DNA of 64,000 nucleotides, taken from contig JAXMBI010000021.1 of NCBI GenBank assembly GCA_046349955.1, positions 1 through 64,000 on the forward strand, given 5' to 3'. This stretch comes from JBGAPH01 sp046349955. Its GTDB lineage: Bacteria > Planctomycetota > Planctomycetia > Pirellulales > JBGAPH01. The position numbers and the translations under genes were made by a program. Below the pieces are notes generated by a model. That model had not been told where the DNA came from. It made no database searches and saw only the letters and a list, made by a program, of their open reading frames with translations. This document shows, piece after piece, positions 9,626-17,609 of the stretch; position 1 is the stretch's first letter, and every line of letters starts with the position of its first letter.

Positions 9626-9679
9626 CGCAGCTTTTCGCGGCCTTCCCCAAGGCCGCTTGTTGGGGCCCTCCGAGCTGCG
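9626..9679 (+). promoter_or_regulatory. Structured purM leader
   Basis: The short leader contains a perfect hairpin GCGGCCTT (9637-9644), loop CCCC, AAGGCCGC (9649-9656). An outer arm CGCAGCT (9626-9632) can pair with AGCTGCG (9673-9679), which ends right before the ATG. No clear Shine-Dalgarno is visible. The outer arm begins near the likely transcription start, so only part of it may be in the RNA. Regulation is inference. Confidence 0.4.
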
Positions 9680-10741
9680 ATGGCGAAAGCGACCTACAAA
9701 GACGCCGGCGTCGACCTGGAAGTCTATGCCGAGAGCATGGCGCGGCTGCCACGGCTGCTGCACCGCACCTTCAGCCCCCGCGTGATGCGGCTCGATGGCG
9801 GTTTCGCCGGCCTGTTTCAGCTCGACTTCCCCAGCTCGCTCTTTGCCCGCAACTATCAAGACCCGGTGCTCGTTTCCTGCACCGACGGCGTCGGCACGAA
9901 GATCAAGGTGGCGATCGCCGCCGGTCGCCACGACACGGTGGGCATCGACCTGGTGGCCATGAGCGTGAACGACGCGCTGTGCTGCGGGGCCGAGCCGCTG
10001 TTTTTCCTCGACTACGTGGCCATGCACGCCGACGATCCGGTGCTGCTCGAGCAGATCGTCTCCGGCATTTCGGCCGGCTGCGTGGAGAGCGACTGCGCAC
10101 TGCTGGGGGGCGAAACGGCCATCATGTCGGACCTCTATTCGCCCGGCGACTACGACCTGGCCGGCTTTTGCGTAGGCGTGGCCGAGCGGCGGCGCGTGAT
10201 CGACGGCCGCGCGATCGGCCCCGGCGACGTCGTGCTTGGCCTGGCCTCGAGCGGCCTGCACTCGAACGGCTACAGCCTTGTGCGGCGGATCGTGTTCGAT
10301 CTGGCGAAGCTCGGCATCCACGACCACGTGCCGGAACTCGGCCGCACCGTGGCCGACGAGCTGCTCGTGCCAACGAGGCTCTATGCCCGCGCGGTCCGCA
10401 AGGTGCTTTCCAACTACCGCGTGAAGCAGGTAGTGCATGGCATCGCCCACATCACGGGGGGCGGCCTGCACGAAAACCTGGGCCGCATCTTGCCGGACAA
10501 CGCCCAAGTGGCCATCGAGCGCGGCAGTTGGCCCGTGCCGCCGGTCTTCCCTTGGCTGCAAAGGCTGGGCGAAGTGGCCGACGACGAAATGGACCGCGTG
10601 TTCAACCAAGGCATCGGCCTCGCGCTCGTCGTCAGCTCCTACTTCGCCGACAGCGTGAGCGCGCAGCTTACCGATGCGGGGTATCCGAATTGGCCGATCG
10701 GGCAGGTGCGGGCTGGGCCGAAGGGCGTGGTTTGGGCCTGA
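9680..10741 (+). CDS. purM: Phosphoribosylformylglycinamidine cyclo-ligase (AIR synthetase)
   Basis: PurM closes the imidazole ring of FGAM with ATP, making AIR in purine synthesis. The 353-residue length is typical. Visible motifs are YKDAGVD at the start, VSCTDGVGTKIKVA and MSVNDALCCGAEPLFFLDY (ATP and metal binding), LLGGETAIM, LASSGLHSNGYSLVR, and HITGGGLHENLGRILP with DEMDRVFNQGIG near the C-terminus. The start is the ATG that begins the family N-terminus, 55 bases from a good promoter. The last 47 coding bases are duplicated imperfectly 1.2 kb downstream (11908-11953), which may reflect insertion of DNA at the gene end. Confidence 0.96.
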   Translation: MAKATYKDAGVDLEVYAESMARLPRLLHRTFSPRVMRLDGGFAGLFQLDFPSSLFARNYQDPVLVSCTDGVGTKIKVAIAAGRHDTVGIDLVAMSVNDALCCGAEPLFFLDYVAMHADDPVLLEQIVSGISAGCVESDCALLGGETAIMSDLYSPGDYDLAGFCVGVAERRRVIDGRAIGPGDVVLGLASSGLHSNGYSLVRRIVFDLAKLGIHDHVPELGRTVADELLVPTRLYARAVRKVLSNYRVKQVVHGIAHITGGGLHENLGRILPDNAQVAIERGSWPVPPVFPWLQRLGEVADDEMDRVFNQGIGLALVVSSYFADSVSAQLTDAGYPNWPIGQVRAGPKGVVWA

Positions 10742-10835
10742 GACTTGGATGCGCTTACACCTCCAAGGACAAGAGGCAGCAGGAGTTATCCGTATCCGCG
10801 ACAGACTGTTCTGCTGGGCAAGAGCTTCGGCGCAC

Positions 10836-10880
10836 AAAAAGAACCCGCCCGACAAACTCGCCGGAGTTGCCGGACGGGCC
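10836..10880 (-). terminator. Rho-independent terminator, minus strand
   Basis: Read on the minus strand, GCCCGTCCGGCAA pairs with TTGTCGGGCGGGT, with three positions held by G-U wobble pairs, followed by TCTTTTTG. It lies just downstream of the PEP-CTERM remnant at 10892-11079 and probably once terminated that gene. Confidence 0.65.
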
Positions 10881-10891
10881 TGAGAAGCGCA

Positions 10892-11079
10892 CTACCAGAC
10901 GCCACGGAGCAGTGGGCATATGGCCCTAATCGCAGCGAGAACCGGACGCGCGACGACAGCAGGCCTACCCCTGCGAGGACTGTGAGCAGGAAGGTGGAGG
11001 GCTCGGGCACAGCGGGGGCGATGTCGCCTGAGTGCGAGCTTGGGTCGCCGCGACCTGGTAAAGGAGTCGGCTGTCGCAT
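10892..11079 (-). pseudogene. Remnant of a PEP-CTERM protein gene
   Basis: The minus strand near 10930-11010 encodes a sorting-signal-like tail: AVPEPSTFLLTVLAGVGL, then SSR and VRFSLR. That is VPEP, a hydrophobic helix and basic residues, as in PEP-CTERM proteins. Upstream coding can only be followed by changing frame (FLDWLNADATADS in the next frame), and no start codon or body of the gene remains. The frame runs past the usual basic end. A minus-strand terminator follows at 10836-10880. I read it as the decayed 3' end of an exported protein gene; the function of the lost part is unknown. Confidence 0.55.
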
Positions 11080-11204
11080 CCGCGTTTAGCCAATCGAGGA
11101 ACGGCCTGCCGATGGCGAACTTGGCATCGGGCTGCACTTTGCCAACACCGCTCAAGGCTTTTCGATAAAGTTCAAGCCATCGAAATTGGCGAGTGAGGTC
11201 AGCC

Positions 11205-11570
11205 ATGAACGACAAACTCGACGATCTGTGCGTTTACGGGGCATTCGCCAGCGTGCGAATTCGTTACGCAGGCACGCTGGAACAACTTGCCAGCCTTTTG
11301 GCGTCCGGCCTAAATATAAAACCCTTTGTCGTCCAGCCAATGGAGGATCCGCCGCACGGCGAAGTAGGAATGATTGAAGCGCTCGGATGGGAGGTGTGGC
11401 TGCAAGCTGACTCGGCAGATTTGCCTCACCATTTTCAGCTTCGGATCGAAACTGAGGATTCACTTACGGAGGCGTTCGAAGAGAGAATGTACAATCTTTC
11501 GCCGTGGTTCGCGCGACTGTTAGGGGTTCTTTGCGATCTCGAAGCAACGCCAGACATGCCGTGCCGATGA
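11205..11570 (+). CDS. Orphan hypothetical protein in an AT-richer island
   Basis: 121 residues starting MNDKLDDLCVYGAFASVRI. The ATG at 11205 is preceded by GTGAGG at a suitable distance; a GTG at 11193 is an alternative start. No signal peptide or membrane segment is seen; the protein is acidic, with conserved-looking aromatic stretches (EALGWEVWLQAD, MYNLSPWFARLLGVL). I do not recognise a family. The surrounding DNA is visibly lower in GC than the flanking genes and lies between two copies of the purM 3' end, so recent acquisition is plausible. A single-domain immunity-like or regulatory protein is only a guess. Confidence 0.55.
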   Translation: MNDKLDDLCVYGAFASVRIRYAGTLEQLASLLASGLNIKPFVVQPMEDPPHGEVGMIEALGWEVWLQADSADLPHHFQLRIETEDSLTEAFEERMYNLSPWFARLLGVLCDLEATPDMPCR

Positions 11571-11907
11571 CGCTGTCCGACATGATCGCAAAATTGGAGA
11601 GCAAGCGAAAACTTCCCTCAAGCGGATGGGCACCTTCAGCGGTTCGAAGATGAGCAACAACCCTGACTAGTTGCCCTGAGTCCTCGGACCGCACCTCGAC
11701 TCGCGCGCTCAGACGATTCCGACGTGCTCCAGGTCAACAAGGTGGGCCGCGTTCTCGCAATACGCGGCCGCAAACGTCGCGTGCGTGCGCCGCGTGTTGA
11801 GGGCACATATTCTTCCCTGGCGGCTCTCGCATACAAGACCAGTTCGTGCCGCAAGACCTTCTGACCGCGGCGGCGATCGAGGAACTCGTCGATCATCGCG
11901 CGAACGA
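11571..11907. other. Gene-poor stretch with possible decayed coding on the minus strand
   Basis: Two minus-strand frames carry protein-like pieces that do not join: one reads FLDRRRGQKVLRHELVLYAR, the other ends HLVDLEHVGIV. Neither has a convincing start and no family is recognised. It may be a frameshifted gene fragment inside the island next to purM. Confidence 0.3.
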
Positions 11908-11953
11908 TGGCCGATCGGCCAGGTGCGAGCTGGACCGCAGGCGTGGTCTGGGC
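11908..11953 (+). repeat. Degenerate copy of the purM 3' end
   Basis: 46 bases that align with 10691-10737, the last codons of purM, at about 41 of 47 positions with one gap. Read in the matching frame it still gives WPIGQVRAGP, as in PurM. It sits just downstream of the autotransporter stop codon (minus strand). The pair brackets the 1.2-kb AT-richer island. Confidence 0.8.
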
Positions 11954-11962
11954 GTAGGTGCG

Positions 11963-14900
11963 TTACCAAACCACCTGGAACCCCACGTTGCCGCCGTGGG
12001 CCGTTTGTCGCGTGGCTAGGTTGGCATCATAGCCGAAGAAGACGTCCGCCCGCTGGCTCACCGGCACGCGCAGGCCGGCGCCGAGCAACAGCGCGTCTTG
12101 GCTGGGGGTGAGGCCGCGGATGTCGAAGGGCGTTGCCCGCGGCGCGTCGAAGAGTTGCGTGATGCCCGGCGCTTGGGCGAAGAACTCGTGCGTCCAGCGG
12201 GCACGCAGCTCGAGCAGCGTGCAAGCGCTCGCCGGCCCTAGCGAACGGACAAGGCGGGCGCCGCACACGCTTCGCAGCGAATCGAGCGACCGGCCGGGGC
12301 CGATCAGGTCGAGCTCGCCGGCCCCGTGCTCGTGGTAGCCCGACTGAGTCAGGTTCATGTATTGCAGGCCGATCAGCGGGCGCACCGACCAATCGCCAAA
12401 GTCGAAGGCATAGCCCTGCTCCAGGTAAGCCGCCAGTCCGTCGCCGCCATAGCTGGCCCGGGGCGTTTCGGCCACGTCGCCAAAGGCAATCTGGCGCCGG
12501 GTGCTGAAGTCGCCGTGCCAGTAGGACACCGTGCCCATCAGGTAGCTGGGCCCGATTTGCCGCACTCCATACAGCCCGGCGTATCCGGTATCGAGATCCA
12601 GGCGGTCGCCGTTGCGATTGGCCGCGGCCGGCCCGTAGGCCAGCCACACTCCGGCCCGCATCCCTTCGTCGAGGGTTGTCTCCACTCCCAGCGTCGTCGC
12701 CGCGAAGGTGTAGTTCACGAGCCCGGCGTTGCCGTCGGAATGGAGCAGCCCCCCTTGGCCCGCCCCCAAGAACCAGGTGCGCCAGCGGCTTTCCGAGCGG
12801 CCGTCGCCGCAGCCGTCTTCCGGCAAGGGCCCGAGCCGGATGCGGTCGGACACGAGCTGCAACAGGTAGCCCGTGTTGTCGAGGGCCACAGTCTCGGCCG
12901 TGGCGTGTAGTTCGCCGCTGAGCTGATCCAACCCAATCCGCTGCCCGTCCGGCGAGAGGGCCGCAAGCTGATCGATCGTGAAGGCCATTTGCCCCCTGGC
13001 CAGCGGATTGAGGGCGTCGAGCTCCGCCCCCACACTGTGCTGGTTGAACGTGTCGGCGATCGCCGCAAAGTGCGTGGGCGGCCGCACGAGCACGATCCGC
13101 ACGAGGTTGCTCTCGTAGACCAGCATCGGCTGCATGTTTAGGAAGTTGTAGTTCAGCGCCGAGAACTGCCCGCTCACGCCGCCGCCGGCGGTGAGGATGG
13201 TGTAGCTCGTCCCGGCGACATAGCTGCCTGGCCCAGCGACCACGTCGACCGCGCCGTCGAGCGCGGCGGTTCCCGAGACGGCCAGCAGATCGCTTTGGCC
13301 GGCGCTGTTCACCTCGACCTGATACGTGCCGCTAGCGGCCTGCTGATAGTTGCCATTGACGGTGAGCGTGCCGATCGAGTTGCCGGGGGCAATTGTTCCC
13401 TGATTCACAACGGCGCCCACGCTGCCATTGCCGCTCAGGGTTCCGGCGGCCTGCACTTGCACCGGCCCGCTGAGCGCGCCGTTGACGGCCAGGTTGCCGG
13501 CGGAAACCGTGGTCTGTCCCGCCAGGGAAACGTTGCCCGTCATGTCGAGCCGCCCCGCGCCCTGCTTGCTCAGTTGCCCCGTGCCGCTGATGTTGCCGGC
13601 GTACGTGCCGTCGGTCGTTTGATCGAAGCGCAGGGTTGCGTTGTCGACGATGTTCCCCTGCAGGCTCGCGGAGTTCCCTTGGAGCACGCCCGCCGAGATC
13701 GTGGTGCCGCCCGAGTAGCTGTTCGTGCCGCTGAGGGTCACCGTTCCAGAGCCGCTCTTGGTGAGGCTGCCCGTCCCGCTGATGTTGCCGCTGTGAGTAC
13801 CGCTGGTGGCCTGATTGAAAGTGACGTTCGCGTTGTTGGCAATGTTGCCTTGCAGGCTGGTCGTGGTCCCTTGCAGCGCGCCGGCCGAAACGGTGGTTCC
13901 GCCGGAGTAGGTGTTCGCCCCCGAGAGGGTGAGCGTGCCGGCGCCTTGCTTGGTGAGGCTGCCCGAGCCGGTCATCGTGCCGCTGTAGGTGGCGCTGGTC
14001 GGCTGATTGAAGACGACGGCCGCGTTGTTCGTGATGTTCCCGCGAACGGCGGTGGCCGTGCCTTGCAGGGTTCCGGTCGAGACTGTGGTGCCGCCCGAGT
14101 AGGTGTTCGCGCCGGTGAGCGTGAGCGTGCCGGCGCCTTGCTTGGTCAAGCTGCCGGTGCCGCTCATCACGCCAGAGTAGGTCCCGGCGCTTCCTTGATC
14201 GAAGACGACCGCCGCGTTGTTGGTGATGTTGTTCCGCAGGTTGGCAGTGTTGCCTTGGAGCGTTCCAGCCGAGACGGTCGTTGTGCCGGTGTTGGTGTTC
14301 GTTCCCGTCAGCGTGAGGGCGCCCGCGCCTTGCTTGACGATGGCCCCTGTGCCGCTGATGTTGCCGGCGTAGGTCCCCGCGGATGTCTGATTGAAGTTCA
14401 CGGTGGCGTTGTCGACGATGTTTCCTTGCAGGCTGGTGGTGTCGCCTTGCAGCGTGCCGGCCGAGATTGTCGTGCCGCCGGAGTAGGTGTTCGCGCCGCT
14501 CAGGGTAACCGTGCCCGAGCCGGCTTTCGTCAGGCTGCCAGAGCCGCTGATCGCGCCGGCGTAGGTTCCGGCGGTGGTCTGGCTGATCGTGACGTTGGCG
14601 TTGTTGGTGATGTTCCCCTGCAGGCTCGTGGTCGTGCCTTGGAGAGCCCCGGCCGAGACGGTGGTGCCGCCCGAGTAGGTGTTGGCCCCGCTGAGCGTCA
14701 GCGTGCCGGCGCCCTGCTTCACGAGAGCCCCGGTGCCCGACATCACGCTCGAATAAGTGCCGGCGGCTGTCTGATCGAACACCACGGTGCTGTTGTTCGT
14801 GATGTTGCCGCGGACCGCGGTGACGCTCCCCTGCAGGGTTCCCGCCGAAACCGTAGTTCCGCCCGAGTAGGTGTTCGCGCCCGTGAGCGTGAGCGTGCCG

Positions 14901-17334
14901 GCGCCCTGCTTGGTGAGAGTGCCCGTGCCGCTCATCACGCCGGAGTACGTGCCTGCGCTCCCCTGGTCGAAGACCACGGCCGCGTTGTTCGTGATGTTGT
15001 TCCGCAAGTTGGCGGTGTTGCCTTGGAGCGTGCCGGCGGAAACCGTGGTCGTGCCGGTGTTGGTGTTCGTCCCCGTCAGCGTGAGCGTGCCCGCGCCTTG
15101 CTTGACGATGGCCCCCGTGCCGCTGATGTTGCCGGTGTACGTTCCGGCGGTTGTCTGGTTGAAGTTGACCGTCGCGTTGTCGACGATGTTCCCCTGCAGG
15201 CTGGTGGTGTCTCCCTGGAGCGTGCCGGCCGAGATCGTGGTGCCGCCTGAATAGGTGTTCGCGCCGCTCAGGGTGACCGTGCCCGTACCGGCCTTGGTCA
15301 GGCTGCCTGTGCCGCTCATGTTCCCGGCATAGGTCCCCGTGGTCGTCTGGCTGAGCGTGACGTTGGCGTTGTTGGTGACGTTCCCCTGCAGGCTCGTGGT
15401 CGTGCCTTGGAGAGCCCCGGCCGAGACGGTGGTGCCGCCCGAGTAGGTGTTGGCCCCGCTGAGCGTCAGCGTGCCGGCGCCCTGCTTGGTGAGGCTGCCG
15501 GCGCCGCTCATCACGCCGGAATAGGTTCCGGCCGAACCCTGGTTGAAGATCACCGAGGCGTCGTTGGCGATGTTCCCCTGCAGGTTCGTCGTGCTTCCTT
15601 GCAGCGCGCCAGCAGAAACGGTGGTGCCGCCCGAATAGGTATTGGCGCCCGAGAGCGTGAGCGTACCGGCGCCTTGTTTCGTGAGGCTGCCCGTTCCGCT
15701 CATCACGCCGGAGTAGGTGCCCGCGCTCCCCTGGTCGAAGACGACCGCCGCGTTGTTGGTGATGTTGTTCCGCAGGTTGGCGGTGTTGCCTTGCAGCGTG
15801 CCGGCCGTGACGGTCGTCGTTCCGGTGTTGGTGTTCGTCCCCGTCAACGTGAGCGTGCCTGCGCCTTGCTTGACGATGGCCCCTGTGCCGCTGATGTTGC
15901 CCGCGTAGGTTCCGGCTGTCGCCTGATTGAAGTTCACGGTGGCGTTGTTGACGATGTTCCCCTGCAAGCTGGTGGTGTCGCCTTGCAGCGTGCCGGCGGA
16001 GATCGTCGTGCCGCCCGAGTACGTGTTCGCGCCGCTCAGGGTGAGCGTGCCTGTGCCGCTCTTGGTCAGGCTGCCAGAGCCGCTGATCACCCCGGCGTAG
16101 GTTCCGGCGGTGGTCTGGCTGAGCGTGACGTTGGCGTTGTTGGTGATGTTCCCCTGCAGGCTCGTGGTGGTGCCTTGGAAGGCCCGGCCGAGACGGTGGT
16201 GCCGCCGGAGTAGGTGTTGGCCCCGCCGGAGCGTCAGCGTGCCGTGCGCCCTGCTTCACGAGCCCCGGTGCCGGACATCACGCTCGAATAGGTGCCGGCG
16301 GCTGTCTGATCGAACACCACGGTGCTGTTGTTCGTGATGTTGCCGCGGACCGCGGTGACGCTCCCCTGCAGGGTTCCCGCCGAAACGGTGGTTCCGCCCG
16401 AATACGTGTTCGCGCCCGTGAGTGTAAGCGTGCCGGCGCCCTGCTTAGTGAGAGTGCCGGTGCCGCTCATCACGCCGGAGTACGTGCCGGCGCTCCCCTG
16501 GTCGAAGATCGCGGCCGCGTTGTTCGTGATGTTGTTCCGCAGGTTGGCCGTGTTGCCTTGGAGTGTGCCGGCGGAAATCGTAGTCGTGCCGGTGTTCGTG
16601 TTCGTGCCCGTCAGCGTGAGCGTGCCAGCGCCTTGCTTGACGATGGCCCCCGTGCCGCTGATGTTGCCCGTGTATGTGCCCGCCGTCGCTTGGTTGAAGT
16701 TGACCGTGGCGTTGTCGACGATGTCTCCCTGCAGGCTGGTGGTGTCTCCCTGCAGCGTGCCGGCCGAAATCGTGGTGCCGCCCGAATAGGTGTTCGCGCC
16801 GCTGAGGGTGACCGTGCCCGTGCCGGCTTTCGTCAGACTGCCCGTGCCGCTCATGATTCCGGCATAGGTCCCCGTGGTCGTCTGGCTAAGCGTGACGTTG
16901 GCGTTGTTGGCGATGTCTCCTTGGAGGCTGGTGGTGTTTCCCTGCAGGACGCCGCCCGAGACCCTGGTGCCGCCGGTATTGCTGCTCGCGGCCGACAGCA
17001 CCACTGTGCCGGCGGCGCTTTTGCCCACGGCCGCTGCGCCGGCAAAAATGGCCACGCTGGCGCCGCCGGTCACGGTGAACGAACCGGAGGCGGGGCCGTT
17101 CAAGTCGATGTCGCCGGTGAGGGCCGGCAGCGAGGTCGAGAGGGTGACCGTGCCGGTCACGTTGACATTGATGGTGTCGGCGCCCGGCGAGGCGTTGGCG
17201 TCGATTACCGCCTGCCGCAGCGAGCCCGCGCCCGAGTTGGCGGTGTTGGTGACGGTGAACGTCGCCGCCGGGGCAAAGCTCGGGAATCCGAGCCACAAGA
17301 GCGCAAAAAAGAGCAGGCCCCGGTCTCGTCGCAT
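11963..17334 (-). CDS. Giant PATR-repeat autotransporter, frame interrupted near 16180-16260
   Basis: About 1790 residues when joined. The N-terminus has a signal peptide (FFALLWLGFPSFAPAA) and a short beta-helix region starting FTVTNTANSGAGSLRQA. Then follow passenger-associated transport repeats (GTLTLSGANTYSGGTT type), 64 residues each, through about residue 1250. A linker follows, and the last roughly 280 residues form an outer-membrane beta-barrel (from about WRTWFLGAGQGG to the C-terminal VGFQVVW, with a terminal aromatic residue). This is a type V secretion architecture: the barrel inserts in the outer membrane and exposes the repetitive passenger, probably an adhesin. Two overlapping frames are joined by a net one-base deficit within a single repeat unit, where four small indels cluster, so I suspect an assembly error rather than a dead gene. 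Confidence 0.85.
13594..16857 (-). repeat. 192-bp PATR units in a 768-bp four-unit higher-order repeat
   Basis: Sixty-four-residue units recur in a fixed order A-B-C-D. A units carry ISAGTLQGDTTSLQG and ATVNFNQ; B units carry TNTNTGTTT and NLRNNITNNAA; C units are more variable, carrying either AVRGNITNN or NLQGNIAND; D units carry ALQGTTTSLQG in the copies where the frame is readable. Equivalent A units begin near 16857, 16090, 15322, 14554 and 13786, a spacing of 768 bases. Four full sets plus a fifth A unit are present; unit D of the first set holds the indel cluster. Confidence 0.85.
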
Positions 17335-17609
17335 GTCATTGGTGCAGCATCAGCGGTCGACGAAGTCGTTGCTCGTTTTTTCGACCGAATCGCCGCGCAG
17401 GACGCGACGTGATGTATCTGCAACGAACGGTTCCCCCAGCCGGCACGACGCGACGGCCCGGCGCGGCGGCGGGATGGCAAGCGCTAAGGCTTTTGCCGAG
17501 AAAACCGCGGAACGCATCAGCGCGAATTGCTTCGTCGGCAAACGAATGGAGGCTCGAAGTGCCTCGGCCGTTTCCGGCCACTGCGCTCAGCGTCTTCCCG
17601 GTTCGTTCC

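Noticed and set aside
13295..15250. Long plus-strand open frame (651 codons) opposite the autotransporter
   Set aside because: It mirrors the 64-codon repeats of the real gene, has no family similarity and is an effect of GC-rich repetitive sequence on the opposite strand.
13332..16259. Second very long minus-strand frame (975 codons) in the same region
   Set aside because: Out of frame with the PATR repeats; composition is His, Arg and Gln-rich as expected from a shifted reading of the same repeats.
13594..16857. CRISPR-like periodic repeats
   Set aside because: Period is 192 bp, in frame and coding, with no unique spacers or short palindromic repeats, and no cas genes nearby.
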